A stretch of DNA of 64,000 nucleotides from Streptomyces achromogenes (GCF_030816715.1 NZ_JAUSYH010000001.1:124001-188000); one strand, 5' to 3'. Shown: positions 1-9,333, numbered from the stretch's first letter. The notes: a model not told the origin generated them from the letters alone. Translations and numbers: made by a program.

Positions 1-2
1 AC

Positions 3-80
3 TGCCGTCTCAAGGGCGACGGGGTCCGACACGCCATGCTCGGCATCGCCCGACTGCACAACGTCGCTCTCACGGGATAG
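3..80 (+). CDS. C-terminal end of an IS transposase (cut by window edge)
   Basis: An open frame enters from the left edge and stops at 78-80; the last residues read KGDGVRHAMLGIARLHNVAL. This resembles the tail of actinobacterial DDE transposases. The start lies outside the window, so it cannot be told whether the gene is whole. The many other IS fragments nearby fit this reading. Confidence 0.45.
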   Translation, partial: CRLKGDGVRHAMLGIARLHNVALTG

Positions 81-147
81 CTTCTGCCGCATACGAGACC
101 TGAGAGGTCCCCGGGAGACGGCCCTCCCTCGCAGTCTCGGAGGAGAA

Positions 148-579
148 TCAGGCGAGGCAGAACTCGTTGCCCTCGATGTCCTGCATCGTGATGCACGACT
201 CGTTGACGCCATCGGCGCGCTGCGTCAGCACGTGTTTCGCGCCGAGCGCCATCAGCCGTGCGCATTCGGCCTCGAGCGTGGCCAGGCGCTCGTCACCCAC
301 AAGCCCTGTGCCGACCCGCACATCAAGGTGCACCCGGTTCTTGACGACCTTGCCTTCGGGAACTCGCTGGAAGAGCACGCGCGGGCCCACACCCGAGGGA
401 TCAGCGCACGCGAAGTAGACCTCCTCCTCAGGCGGCAGCGAGTGGTGGTACTCCTCCCACGTGGCAAAGCCCTCCGGGACTGTGGGTACGACGTACCCCA
501 GCACCTCGCACCAGAAGGCGGCGAGGCGCGCAGGTTCCGCGCAGTCGAAGGTCACTTGGAACTGCTTGATCGTTGACAT
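148..579 (-). CDS. VOC/glyoxalase-like domain protein
   Basis: A 143-aa protein of the vicinal oxygen chelate fold, the usual length for a single-subunit member with two beta-alpha-beta-beta-beta modules. The N-terminus reads FQVTFDCAEPARLAAFWCEV, a pattern typical of Streptomyces glyoxalase-like proteins, and the C-terminus reads DIEGNEFCLA, where the Glu is the usual last metal ligand. The start at 577-579 (MSTIKQFQ) is preferred over an upstream in-frame Met because homology begins there. Substrate cannot be told: the family includes lyases, dioxygenases and antibiotic-binding proteins. It is probably cytoplasmic and monocistronic. Confidence 0.8.
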   Translation of the reverse strand: MSTIKQFQVTFDCAEPARLAAFWCEVLGYVVPTVPEGFATWEEYHHSLPPEEEVYFACADPSGVGPRVLFQRVPEGKVVKNRVHLDVRVGTGLVGDERLATLEAECARLMALGAKHVLTQRADGVNESCITMQDIEGNEFCLA

Positions 580-633
580 CGGCGCACGATAACAGGGGCT
601 CTGCCCATCTCCCCGGGCAGGTGGATCCACACG

Positions 634-1005
634 TTGCCGGGAGGACTGCCCCTACAGCCAGCCCCGCCTCCGCCACCGCAAGAGTTTGCGGAAACGGCGG
701 GTCCGACTCCCTGGGGGTACTGGGAAATCTGCTACAAGATCTTCGGTGATGGCCTGTATGTCGAGAAAGTTATCGGAAGCGCCGGGCGAACCGACAACAA
801 CAATGCGAAGTCGATCCACCTTGAATACATCAAGGCCGGTGGCGTGCACTGGAAGAACGGCGCCCAAAGCTCCACCAGCGAATTGACGGAAACCTTCGTC
901 CTCAACTGCCCCGTTTCGAGGGCGGGCAACTACTGCGCCAAGCTCTGGATCGCCAGCGGCGGCAGCCAGCACTACGGCGGTGAGGCCTGCATCTACGTCC
1001 ACTGA
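634..1005 (+). CDS. Hypothetical protein, possibly a decayed secreted protein
   Basis: An open frame of 123 codons with a TTG start and no clear ribosome binding site. After a proline-rich start, the part from about residue 25 on (WGYWEICYKIFGDG...) is rich in Gly, Asn, Ser and aromatic residues and has four Cys, as in small exported beta-rich proteins of Streptomyces. There is no signal peptide in this frame, so the 5' end may have been lost or the start lies elsewhere. No family is recognised. It converges on the response regulator at 1036. Confidence 0.4.
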   Translation: MPGGLPLQPAPPPPPQEFAETAGPTPWGYWEICYKIFGDGLYVEKVIGSAGRTDNNNAKSIHLEYIKAGGVHWKNGAQSSTSELTETFVLNCPVSRAGNYCAKLWIASGGSQHYGGEACIYVH

Positions 1006-1035
1006 GCCCAGGGGACGGCCAGAGCCTCCCGGCCG

Positions 1036-1692
1036 CTATCCGCCCGGGGTCACGAGCCCCGACTCGTACGCCACCACCACGGCCTGTGCCCTGCTGTCCA
1101 GGTCCAGCTTGGTCATCGTGCGGTTGAGGTGGGTCTTGACCGTCGCCTCGCTGATGTAGAGGCGCTCAGCGATCTCCAGGTTGGACAGGCCCCGTGCGAT
1201 CAGTTTCAGGACCTCCCGTTCGCGGGCGGTCAACGCCTGCAGGTCGGGGGGCTGTTCGCAGACGGTCTGCCGGGCGTAGGCCTCCACAAGGCGGCGGGTG
1301 ACGCTGGGCGCGAAGAGTGCGTCGCCGCCGGCGATCGCGGTCACGGCGGCGAGCAGCCGTTCTGGGCCGGAGTCCTTGAGCAGGAACCCGCAGGCTCCGG
1401 CGCGCAGTGCCCCATAGACGTACTCGTCGAGGTCGAAGGTGGTCAGCATCAGGATGCGGGGCGGGGGGTCGCCGGCCGCGGCGAGGATGCGTTCGGTGGC
1501 CTCGATGCCGTTCATGCCGGGCATCCGGACATCCATGAGGATCACCTGAGGGGCGGTTCGTGCGGCCAGGAGGACGCCCTCCGCGCCGTCGCTAGCCTCG
1601 CCGACCACCTCGATGCCGGGTGCGGCACGCAGCAGGCCCACCAGGCCGGCCCGGATGAGGAACTGGTCGTCCACGACGAGCACGGTGGTCAT
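1036..1692 (-). CDS. LuxR/NarL-type response regulator
   Basis: A 218-aa DNA-binding response regulator. The receiver domain spans about residues 1-120, with the acidic pair D8-D9, the phospho-acceptor D54 in VILMDVRMPGM and the conserved K106 in FLLKDSG. A LuxR-type helix-turn-helix follows at about residues 150-212 (LTAREREVLKLIARG...EATVKTHL). The gene overlaps the stop of the histidine kinase upstream by 4 nt (1689-1692), so the two are translationally coupled and form one two-component system. The signal and regulon are unknown. No target operon is evident next to it. Confidence 0.92.
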   Translation of the reverse strand: MTTVLVVDDQFLIRAGLVGLLRAAPGIEVVGEASDGAEGVLLAARTAPQVILMDVRMPGMNGIEATERILAAAGDPPPRILMLTTFDLDEYVYGALRAGACGFLLKDSGPERLLAAVTAIAGGDALFAPSVTRRLVEAYARQTVCEQPPDLQALTAREREVLKLIARGLSNLEIAERLYISEATVKTHLNRTMTKLDLDSRAQAVVVAYESGLVTPGG

Positions 1693-2840
1693 GTGGTGGT
1701 GTCGTCCCCCTGCTGTGCGGCCCGCGCGGACGTCGGCAGGATCAGCCGCACGGCGAAGCCACCTTGGTCCTGCGGGCCGATGTCGATCTGCCCGCCGTAG
1801 AGCTTGGCCCGCTCTCGCATGCCGAGCAAGCCGTGTCCCCCGCCGGTTCGTACTCTGTCTGGAATCACCCCCTCGCCGTCGTCCGTGACCGAAACCGTCA
1901 CCTGGTGCGGTTCATACCTCAGCAGTACCTGCGCACTCGCGCCGGGCGCGTGCTTGAGGACGTTGGTGAGTGCCTCCTGCACCACCCGGTAGGCGCACAG
2001 TTCCACGCCAGGGGCCACCGGACGCTCGACGCCCTCGACGGTCAAGGCGACCTCGGTCCCGCCGGCGCGGACACGTTCGGTCATCTCGCCGAGGCGGGCC
2101 AGGCCCGGCATCGGACCGGCGGGGGCACCCTCGTCGGAAGCGCGCAGCACCATGAGCATGCGGCGCAGCTCTTCGAGGGCTTCCTTGCCGGTGGCTTCTA
2201 TTGTGTCGAGCGCGGTACGTGTGGTCTGGCGGTCGGTGTCGAAGACGAACCGGGCGAGACCGGTCTGCACGGAGATCACGGACATGTGGTGGGCGACCAC
2301 GTCGTGCAGTTCGCGGGCGATCCGGCCGCGTTCCTCGGCCACCTCGCGCCGGGCCCGCTCCGCCTGCTCCCGGCGCAGCTGCCGGGCCAGCTCGTTCGAG
2401 CGGCGGGCGAGGAAACCGAACCGCCACAGCATCGCCGGGTAGACCACCGCCTGTCCGATGACAGACGCCCAGGAGTCGGTGTGGTTCACCGCACCCGCGT
2501 AGATCCAGACCCCGCCCATCAGCGCGGCGCAGGCTACGGAGACGCGCGCCACGCGCCCGGAGGCGACCGTGTAGACGGCGAGCATGGGGCCGAAGCTGCA
2601 CACCACGGGCCAGTAGCCGGCAGTGATGTACGCCAGCCAGATCGCGTGCACGAGGCTGCAGACCAGGACAGGGGCACGGCCGCGGAGGACGAGCGGCAGG
2701 TGGACCAGGACGACCAGAGCGTAGGCGGCTCCGTCGAGCGGGTTCTGCCCCTGCCGGGCGGCCTCCGGCCCCAGCAGTAAGGCCACGCCGGTCAGCGCCG
2801 CCACAATCAGCGCGTCGACGACGAGGGGGCGGATCCACAT
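1689..2840 (-). CDS. NarL-family sensor histidine kinase
   Basis: A 383-aa membrane sensor kinase, partner of the regulator at 1036-1692. The N-terminal ~140 residues hold several hydrophobic segments (for example 9-24, 40-52, 58-72, 103-118), followed by a charged coiled-coil-like linker at 147-170. The HisKA_3 dimerisation domain carries H179 in RIARELHDVVAHHMS. The HATPase shows an N-box (VVQEALTNVLKHA) and a G-box (GGGHGLLGMRERA). The start at 2838-2840 (MWIRPLVV) fits where the first membrane helix begins; the same frame is open further upstream but that stretch is not kinase-like. Confidence 0.9.
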   Translation of the reverse strand: MWIRPLVVDALIVAALTGVALLLGPEAARQGQNPLDGAAYALVVLVHLPLVLRGRAPVLVCSLVHAIWLAYITAGYWPVVCSFGPMLAVYTVASGRVARVSVACAALMGGVWIYAGAVNHTDSWASVIGQAVVYPAMLWRFGFLARRSNELARQLRREQAERARREVAEERGRIARELHDVVAHHMSVISVQTGLARFVFDTDRQTTRTALDTIEATGKEALEELRRMLMVLRASDEGAPAGPMPGLARLGEMTERVRAGGTEVALTVEGVERPVAPGVELCAYRVVQEALTNVLKHAPGASAQVLLRYEPHQVTVSVTDDGEGVIPDRVRTGGGHGLLGMRERAKLYGGQIDIGPQDQGGFAVRLILPTSARAAQQGDDTTT

Positions 2841-3451
2841 CGCAGGAGCGTAACGCCTGCCCGGCCTGATGGGCGTCAACCTTCCGCGGTACCACGGAAG
2901 TTGCAGGAACGGGGCGACTACCACGCTGGGTCGGCCCGGAGTGCCAACCAGCGTGGGGCGACACCACACGCGGCCCGCCCGTAGCGTCTTGGACCAGCAC
3001 CACGACGAGTCGCGTCCGTTCTCAAGGACACTGCCAGAGACAACCTGTCGGCTTGCGTGCAGATCCACACCACCCACACGGCTGGCGGAACCCGCTACGA
3101 GTGGATCTGCAACAGCGGCGGGTCCGGTAGCGAGAAGGACGTGTTCTGCACCTTCGTATTAAGCGTGCGGAGGATCTGGGTCTGCGAAGGCAGGGACATG
3201 GGGGCGTCTGCACGGTCATGGTCGGCGGTGCCCACGTCATCTGCTGAGGCCGGCATACGGATCCGATGCGGCAGCGAATACGCCTCCGAGGCGTTCCAGC
3301 AGCTGTGCCGCCGCCGGGGAGTGGCGCAGCTCAGTGCGGCCGGCGGGAAACCGCCCATCGAGTTCGAACGGATCACCAGCAAGCGCGAGCCCGTACCGAC
3401 CAGGAATGTCCTGCCGTACAACCAACGTCTCTACTGAACCAGGGAGTCGAT
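2841..3451. other. Gene-free stretch with decayed coding remnants
   Basis: Between the kinase and the haloperoxidase-like gene there is no convincing intact gene. An open plus frame around 3030-3150 (QIHTTHTAGGTRYEWICNSG...) looks like part of a small Cys-containing protein but has no proper start or end. A transposase remnant follows at 3240-3437. Confidence 0.5.
3240..3437 (+). pseudogene. Possible IS3-family integrase (orfB) remnant
   Basis: The plus-strand frame reads IRIRCGSEYASEAFQQLCRR and ends with VLPYNQRLY. These two blocks resemble the rve integrase core around the second catalytic Asp (SDxGSxYxS) and the YN..RLH motif near the end of IS3 orfB proteins. The spacing between the blocks is far too short and the Asp is lost, so this would be a deleted remnant. 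The resemblance is short and the call is tentative. Confidence 0.35.
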
Positions 3452-4882
3452 ATGTCAACGAGTGTCAGACCTGTCCGGCCGAGCACTGGGATGTGGCGCC
3501 GGGCGCTGGCCACGGCGGCGGTGCTGGCCACCACCGGCAGCGCGCTCACCGTCGCTTCGCAGCCCGCACAAGCGGCGCTGCCGCAACAACAGATCGCCGA
3601 TCCCGTCCACTACTGGAACGATGTCCTGCTCCAGGTCATCCGGCGTGAGGGCGGCGGACCGGGGCCGATGGCCCGTTCCGCGGCGATGCTGAACGCGTCG
3701 CTCTACGACGCCGAGAGCTCTTACCAGCTGAAGTGGAAGGGCAAGATCACCTCGGAGCCGTACATCTACGCCCACAAGTACGACGGCTGGGTCGAGGGTC
3801 CCGACGAGGAGGAGCGGGTGATCGGCCGTACGGCGTACAACATTCTACTGGGGCTATACGGCGAGAACCAGGCGCAGTTCCTCGACTCGAAGTTCCTCGA
3901 GCGGTTCGGCACCAAGCCCACCGAGTTCGATCTGCTCGACGTCACCGTGGTCAACCGCATGGTCACGCAGATGAGGAACGCGCGAAACGGTGACGGCTCC
4001 GCCAATCCCAAGGTGTACGTCGGCGACAACAAGCCGGGCGCGTGGCGGCCCACCAGCTACCCGGACATGCCCGATCCCTCGTGCGAGCGGGACAGCCAGG
4101 CAGTCACACCGTTCTGGGGCGAGGTGAAGCCCTTTGCCCTCACCTCCGGCTCGCAGTTCCGCCCGGCGACCCCGGGCCTGTACGGGACGTACGAGAAGCT
4201 GCTGGCCAGCGACGCCTACCAGGCTCAGGTCGAGGCGGTGCGGTCGGCCGGCGCCGACAAACCGACCGCGCGTACACCCGTCGTCAACCGGACCCCGGAG
4301 CAGGAGGCGGCGGCCTGGTTCTGGGCCAACGACCTGAACGGCACCTACAAACCGCCGGGTCAGCTGCTTCAGGCGACCCGAGAGGTCTCCCAGGCCCGCG
4401 GCCTGAGCACGTACGAGAACGCTCGGCTGTTCGCCCTCGTTTCCATCGCCATGGCAGACGCCGGGATCGCGGTACGGGACGTGAAGTTCCTGACACCGAT
4501 CGACCTGTGGCGGCCGGTGTCCGCGATCCGGGAAGGCGGGCTCGACCCGGAGTGGAAGCCGCTGCTGAAAACCCGGGCGGGCGTGAACGTCACCCCGTGC
4601 TTCCCGGCCTGGGCCTCGGGGCACGCGACCTTCGGCGGGGCCTGGGCCGGGGTGATGAAGCGCTACTTCGGCAGCGACAACATCGCCTTCGACATGACCA
4701 CCGACGAGCCTCAGTCACCGGTGAAGACCCGCCACTTCGCCAGCTTCAGCGCGGCGGCCGCCGAGGACGCCTACAGCAGGGTCTGGCTCGGAGTCCACTT
4801 CCCGTGGGACGCGGAGGACGGCCTCACCCTGGGTGACAAGGTCGCAGCCCAGGTCTTCACCACGAAGTTGCGCAAGCTCTAG
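3452..4882 (+). CDS. Secreted vanadium-dependent haloperoxidase/PAP2-type protein
   Basis: A 476-aa exported protein. Residues 1-42 form a signal peptide (basic N-terminus, hydrophobic core, AQA cleavage site). The C-terminal half has the vanadate/phosphate pocket shared by vanadium haloperoxidases and class A acid phosphatases: K345 and R354 in KFLTPIDLWR, S389-G390-H391 in WASGHATF, and R443 plus H449 in SRVWLGVHFPWD. By family knowledge such proteins oxidise halide with peroxide or act as phosphatases; the sequence alone does not decide which. The start at 3452 follows an AGGGAG box and agrees with the signal peptide. It stands alone, with no halogenated-metabolite genes beside it. Confidence 0.85.
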   Translation: MSTSVRPVRPSTGMWRRALATAAVLATTGSALTVASQPAQAALPQQQIADPVHYWNDVLLQVIRREGGGPGPMARSAAMLNASLYDAESSYQLKWKGKITSEPYIYAHKYDGWVEGPDEEERVIGRTAYNILLGLYGENQAQFLDSKFLERFGTKPTEFDLLDVTVVNRMVTQMRNARNGDGSANPKVYVGDNKPGAWRPTSYPDMPDPSCERDSQAVTPFWGEVKPFALTSGSQFRPATPGLYGTYEKLLASDAYQAQVEAVRSAGADKPTARTPVVNRTPEQEAAAWFWANDLNGTYKPPGQLLQATREVSQARGLSTYENARLFALVSIAMADAGIAVRDVKFLTPIDLWRPVSAIREGGLDPEWKPLLKTRAGVNVTPCFPAWASGHATFGGAWAGVMKRYFGSDNIAFDMTTDEPQSPVKTRHFASFSAAAAEDAYSRVWLGVHFPWDAEDGLTLGDKVAAQVFTTKLRKL

Positions 4883-4887
4883 CAAAG

Positions 4888-5010
4888 TTCAGGCCGAGGC
4901 CGCGGTTCGGGCCCAAGCCCAACCTGTTCGCCGACCCCGGCTTCACCGTCGTCGGGGCCGACGTGCCTCAGGCGGCCCCGCAGTTCGGGCTGTTCGAGAC
5001 CGCCACCGCT
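4888..5010 (+). pseudogene. Unidentified coding remnant before an ISL3 element
   Basis: A plus frame just after the haloperoxidase-like stop reads FGPKPNLFADPGFTVVGADV and continues to GLFETAT. The composition is that of a real protein, but there is no start and it runs into IS sequence near 5010-5050. It is probably the stump of a gene interrupted by the ISL3-type element. Family not recognised. Confidence 0.3.
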
Positions 5011-5145
5011 TGTCGACGCTCACGCAATTCCCCACTTCCGACGGCCTGAGCGTCACGTAATTCGGCTCTGGCGCTGATCTTGTGACGCTGTCGGTGTCAG
5101 TGGTGGCTGCGATCGGGGCTCGCGTGTTCTTCGCGGAGTTTCGAG

Positions 5146-5760
5146 GTGCTGTTCCCTCATCTGGCCGGCGTCGTGGTGGAGTTGGTCGAGCGGGCTGTGC
5201 GGGGATGGTCACGATGCATGCGCGGGCCCGCTCGGCGGGTGCGGAATGCCCGCACTGCGGTAGCACATCGGGCCGGGTGCACAGCCGGTACATACGACGG
5301 CTCGCGGATGCCGCGGCCGGTGGCGCCAGAGTGGTGATCGAGTTGCTGGTGCGTCGGTTCAAGTGCCCGAACCCCGCGTGCCGGGCGGTGACGTTCGCCG
5401 AGCAGATCGCGGGGCTGACAAGCCCGCATGCCCGCTACACGCCGCTGGTGCGTGAGCAGTTGACCTCGATCGCCCTCGCCCTGGCCGGCCGCGCGGGAGC
5501 CCGCCTGGCCGCGGCGCTGGGCCTGCGCGTCGCCAAGGACACCCTGTTACGACTGGTCCGCGCCACGCCGGAAGAATTCGTCGGACAGAATCGTGTGCTC
5601 GGTGTCGACGATTTCGCGCTGCGGAAGGGCGACTCGTACGCCACGATCCTGGTGGACCTGGAGAGACGCGCCCGGTGGACGTGCTGCTCGGCCGGGACGC
5701 CGAACCGCTGGCCGCACGGCCACTCGGGCCGCTCGCCCGGCAACGTCGCGATCCGCAGGG
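5146..5760 (+). pseudogene. ISL3-family transposase, frameshifted and truncated
   Basis: The N-terminal half of an ISL3 transposase is spread over three reading frames. The first frame starts with GTG at 5146 ([19 protein letters not shown]). The second, from about 5205, has the zinc-binding CPHCG segment, [20 protein letters not shown], and a run through [16 protein letters not shown] to [12 protein letters not shown], the region of the first catalytic Asp. The third, from about 5670, reads [14 protein letters not shown]. At least two frameshifts are therefore present, and the second half of the enzyme is missing, replaced near 5745 by unrelated sequence. Confidence 0.75.
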
Positions 5761-6045
5761 GCCTCGCAGCCCATCTCGTCCAGGCCGCGACGGGCATGTC
5801 ACTGCAAGAAGCAGGGGCCTACCTCGGCATCCCTGTGGCGTGGATGGACTCCTGGGGGAGATTCCGCCCGTTGGAGGAGCGCCTGCACCGACGCCGAGCA
5901 GACCTACCCTCGCTGTTCCAACGCTTCACCGACCACGGACCATCTGCTGCTGGACTACCACGCCCGACGAAAGCGTTTCGCGAACTGGACACTCCCGGTC
6001 TCGGAAATGCAGAAGATCGTCCACTCCGCCCACATGGATTATCGG
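5745..6045 (+). pseudogene. Remnant of a helix-turn-helix/TniQ-like protein
   Basis: Sequence in one frame reads [24 protein letters not shown], and in another frame [20 protein letters not shown]. Both blocks resemble the C-terminal part of TniQ-like proteins that accompany some actinobacterial transposition systems, with a small helix-turn-helix segment ([13 protein letters not shown]). The frame change and lack of a start show decay. The family assignment is an inference from short motifs. Confidence 0.35.
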
Positions 6046-6422
6046 GCAGTCGACTACAGGACGGTCACCCCGCACGGGACAGCGAACAGGCCCTGTGCCA
6101 CCGCACTCGCCAGTCGCGTCAGCTCCTGCGAGATGCCGAGAGGACCACTTCGCTGTACCCGGCGCCGCCGATCAGCCTCACGGATGCGTCTCTCCCCGAG
6201 CGGCAGTTCCCGGCGTCGGCGGTGACTCCGCCGGCAGAGCCGGGCTCGCGAAAGAAGCCATCAGGCGATGGCCACCGCGGAGGACGGCGGCCGTCTCCCC
6301 ATCGCCTGGTTCCCCAGCCGCTGCCACCTCGCCCAGGGGTCGTCGCCCCTGGAGGCCGACAGCCCGCATGAAAGCAGGCCCACCGGCGAGCGACCGACCA
6401 CCGGTGCGGCAGGGTGGTCGTC

Positions 6423-7220
6423 ATGGGAACAAGACGTGGGACTGTGGCGATCACAGGTGCGGCCGGGCGAATCGGATCGGTGGTGCGGGCGGGCTTGCGC
6501 GATGAGGTGGCACGGTTGGTGCTCATCGATCGTGTGGGGCTCACAGCGCAGACGCCGACGGAGGACGTTCACCAGCTGGATCTGCGTGACGCCGAAGCGG
6601 TGACAGCGGCTCTGAAGGGCGTGGACGCGGTGGTGCATCTGGGTGGGATCCCTGATGAGGCACCATTGCCGGATCTGCTGGACGGCAATGTCCGAGGGAC
6701 GCACCACGTGCTGGAGGGCGCGCGTCGGCAGGGGGTCCGGCGGGTCGTGCTGGCCAGCAGCAATCGCGTGAGCGGTTTCTATCCGGTCACGGAGACCGTG
6801 ACACACGAGATGCCCGCGCGTCCGGACGGCCTTTATGGTGTCAGCAAGGTTGCCGTGGAAGCCCTCGGGCGCCTGTATGCGGACAAGTTCGGCCTGTCGG
6901 TGGTGTGCCTGCGGATCGGGAGCTTTGAGGACGCGCCGAGCGAGCGACGGCATCTGTCCACGTGGTTGAGCCCCCGCGACGGTTTCGGTTTCATCCGGAC
7001 GGCTCTCACCGCTCCGGACGTGCGCTTCGAGACCGTCTATGCAGTGTCCGCCAACCTCCGCCGTTTCTGGGATACCGATGCAGGGGCGAATTTGGGATAC
7101 ATACCCGTGGACGATGCCGAAGCCTTCGCTTCGCGTCTTGCGGCGGGCCCGGATCCGGCCGAGAGCGATCCGCAGGGCGGCGAGTACGCCAGCGCGGAAT
7201 ACACCCTCCGGCACATGTGA
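6423..7220 (+). CDS. NAD-dependent epimerase/dehydratase family oxidoreductase (uronate-dehydrogenase-like)
   Basis: A 265-aa extended short-chain dehydrogenase. The Rossmann nucleotide-binding loop is ITGAAGRIG (residues 10-18), the acidic D36 at the end of the second strand favours NAD(H), and the active site shows S112-S113 and Y138-xxx-K142 (YGVSK). Length and the ASSNRVSGFYP block match uronate dehydrogenase-like enzymes, which oxidise hexuronic acids to lactones in the cytoplasm. The substrate is not proven. ATG at 6423 is chosen; a GTG nine bases upstream is also possible. No sugar-acid genes sit beside it. Confidence 0.8.
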   Translation: MGTRRGTVAITGAAGRIGSVVRAGLRDEVARLVLIDRVGLTAQTPTEDVHQLDLRDAEAVTAALKGVDAVVHLGGIPDEAPLPDLLDGNVRGTHHVLEGARRQGVRRVVLASSNRVSGFYPVTETVTHEMPARPDGLYGVSKVAVEALGRLYADKFGLSVVCLRIGSFEDAPSERRHLSTWLSPRDGFGFIRTALTAPDVRFETVYAVSANLRRFWDTDAGANLGYIPVDDAEAFASRLAAGPDPAESDPQGGEYASAEYTLRHM

Positions 7221-7457
7221 AGGCCGGCTGGGCTGCTGTGCGCCGGGCATGCCTGCATCGGCCTGGGCAGCGTCCCGTGCCCGCTGCCGATCACGTTCGG
7301 CGTCCCACACCACCGGCGTCACCCGATCAGCGGCCACCCTGAAACAGCCAAGGTGGCTGGGCGCTGCATACGCGGCCCTCAGGTTCCGCTGGCCGGGATA
7401 CGCCTGATCGGTCGGACACCCTCACGCCTGGAGATGCTCTGCCTCGTCGCGCTTCGC

Positions 7458-7652
7458 TCAGGAAAGCGGCTCGGGAACGTCGCCCGGCCTGACCGGCACG
7501 ATCTCGACACGGGTGCAGCCCACGGCTTTGAGTTCGGTGCGGCGATGCTTCGCAGACCGTTTGTCGTACCTGCCGGCCGACGCCTGCGGAGTGCCGTCCG
7601 GGTCGGTCCACCGGAGGCCGTAGTTCTGCATCACGCTCGTCATGGAGATCAT
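7458..7652 (-). CDS. Small hypothetical protein
   Basis: A 64-aa frame beginning MISMTSVMQNYGLRWTDPDG and rich in charged residues (RYDKRSAKHRRTELK). It has a plausible GGGGAAG ribosome binding site upstream (minus strand, near 7660). It contains no known motif. Two other Met codons lie close to the first and could also be the start. The flanking 7221-7457 and 7653-7908 stretches hold nothing else recognisable. Confidence 0.4.
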   Translation of the reverse strand: MISMTSVMQNYGLRWTDPDGTPQASAGRYDKRSAKHRRTELKAVGCTRVEIVPVRPGDVPEPLS

Positions 7653-7908
7653 CACTTCCCCTCCCCCGGCGGCCGTAAGCACACCGCGAGTCACCCGTGG
7701 ACGTTCTCACGGCCGTCGATCCCTCGGCGGTGAGACCTGCTCCCTTGGCTGCCCCACGAACGAGGCCTTCCACCCGTCCCCGTCACCGGCCCCAGCTCCC
7801 TCGGCCGGCCTGGGGCCGGCTCGACGTGGTGGCGGCCGAGCCGTCCGTGGAGCTCGACGCGCAGGTCGTGCTGGTACGGCGACCCGGCGGCGCAAGCGGC
7901 ACGAACGG

Positions 7909-9333
7909 CTACCGGGATGCAATGTGCTCCCAGATACGCCGGGAGTCTTCCAGCGGGTAGGGGGCGTCCGTGGGGAGTGTGTCCCAGCTCCGGGTGGTGG
8001 GGCTGGTGTGTGCGGGCTCGAAGCGCGGCCAGCCGGGGTCGCCGGTGGCGGCGAAGGACGCCCAAGCCGTTCGGATACGTTCTGACAGGCCGGCGAAGTC
8101 GGCGGGCGGCGGGGAGCCGAGGAACCGGGCTGCCTGGCGGCTCGTGGCGTTGCCGAAGACGAACGGGACGTCGATGCCGTGGGCGGCGCCCAGGGTGGGG
8201 CCGCGCCAGGTGAAGTCGTAGAGCCAGGTCCGTCCGCCCGCGCGGGCATGGGCCTCGGCGACCCAGGTGGTGGGCATGCGGACGAGCGCGTCGGACAGCA
8301 TCACTGTGAACAGGTCGGCGTCACTGACGCCGGGATGGCTCTGCTGGTAGGCGGTGGCCGATTCCTTCTCCAGCCCGACCGCTTCGGCGACGATCGTCAA
8401 GTCAACTCCGCACGGGGACTGCGGTCCTTGGCCCCGGTATTCCTCGTGGGTGAACCCGCAGACCAGGTCCACGTCCCGGCCTGCGCCGGTCCGGAGCGCC
8501 GTCCAGGGTGGTCCGGTCACGAGGTCGCCGTCGATGACGGGGGCGAACGCGGTGAACCCCTGCCGGTCGCGCAGCGGCGCGTCCTGGACGGCAAGGATCG
8601 TCTCGGGCGGCAGTGCGGCGAACGCGTCCCAGGTCGGCGCGACACCGAGGGCTGCCGCGATCGTCGCGGTGACGGACTCGGCCTCGGCGCCAGTGCGGAT
8701 CCCGGAGGGGATGCTCTGGGTGATCGCGCGCCGGAACAGGCCGCGCGCGGCGGGCGCAGCCATGAGCAGGGCGGTGGAGGCGGCACCGGCGGACTGGCCG
8801 AAGACGGTCACGTTGGCGGGGTCGCCGCCGAACGCGGCGATGTTGTCCCGGACCCACTCCAGGGCGGCGACCTGATCGCGCAGCCCGCGGTTGTCCGCGA
8901 CCCCGGGGAGGTGCCCGAAGCCCTCGAAGCCGACACGGTAGTTGAAGGTGACCACCACGGTCCCGGAGCCGGCCAGGGTGGAGGCGTCGTACTGCGGCAT
9001 GTTCGAGGAGCCGTGCTTCCACAGGCCGCCATAGATCCACACCATGACGGGCAGGCCCGCCGCGCCGATGTCCGGGCTCCATACGTTCAGCGTCAGGCAG
9101 TCCAGCCCGGCACCAGGCCGCCACGCCGGTGGAGCGGTGGGCGCCGGTGCAAGTTGCGGAGGGGCCGCGCCGAACCCGACGCAGTCGCGGACACCGTCCC
9201 ACGGCGCGGCCGGCGCCGGGGGATGAAAGCGCAGCATGCCCTCAGGGGCTGCTGCGTAGGGCACTCCCTTGAACGCCGTGATGCCACCAGTACCGAGCCC
9301 CCGGACCCGGCCCGTCGTCGTGCTCACAATCAT
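7909..9333 (-). CDS. Type B carboxylesterase/lipase
   Basis: A 474-aa alpha/beta hydrolase of the carboxylesterase family, close to the usual bacterial length. Visible are the N-terminal GRVRGL...FKGVPYAAAP segment, an oxyanion-hole block in the form YGGLWKHGS (HGG is more usual), the nucleophile elbow VFGQSAGA with S181, and the AHGIDVPFVF block that normally carries the catalytic His. No signal peptide, so it is cytoplasmic, unlike many secreted esterases. The start at 9333 is where homology begins. The TetR gene at 9428-10036 lies directly upstream on the same strand with a 94-bp gap, so it may be co-transcribed with and controlled by that regulator. Confidence 0.9.
   Translation of the reverse strand: MIVSTTTGRVRGLGTGGITAFKGVPYAAAPEGMLRFHPPAPAAPWDGVRDCVGFGAAPPQLAPAPTAPPAWRPGAGLDCLTLNVWSPDIGAAGLPVMVWIYGGLWKHGSSNMPQYDASTLAGSGTVVVTFNYRVGFEGFGHLPGVADNRGLRDQVAALEWVRDNIAAFGGDPANVTVFGQSAGAASTALLMAAPAARGLFRRAITQSIPSGIRTGAEAESVTATIAAALGVAPTWDAFAALPPETILAVQDAPLRDRQGFTAFAPVIDGDLVTGPPWTALRTGAGRDVDLVCGFTHEEYRGQGPQSPCGVDLTIVAEAVGLEKESATAYQQSHPGVSDADLFTVMLSDALVRMPTTWVAEAHARAGGRTWLYDFTWRGPTLGAAHGIDVPFVFGNATSRQAARFLGSPPPADFAGLSERIRTAWASFAATGDPGWPRFEPAHTSPTTRSWDTLPTDAPYPLEDSRRIWEHIASR

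Noticed and set aside
1129..2780. Plus-strand open frames opposite the two-component system
   Set aside because: The minus-strand receiver, HisKA and HATPase motifs are unambiguous; the plus frames are composition artefacts.
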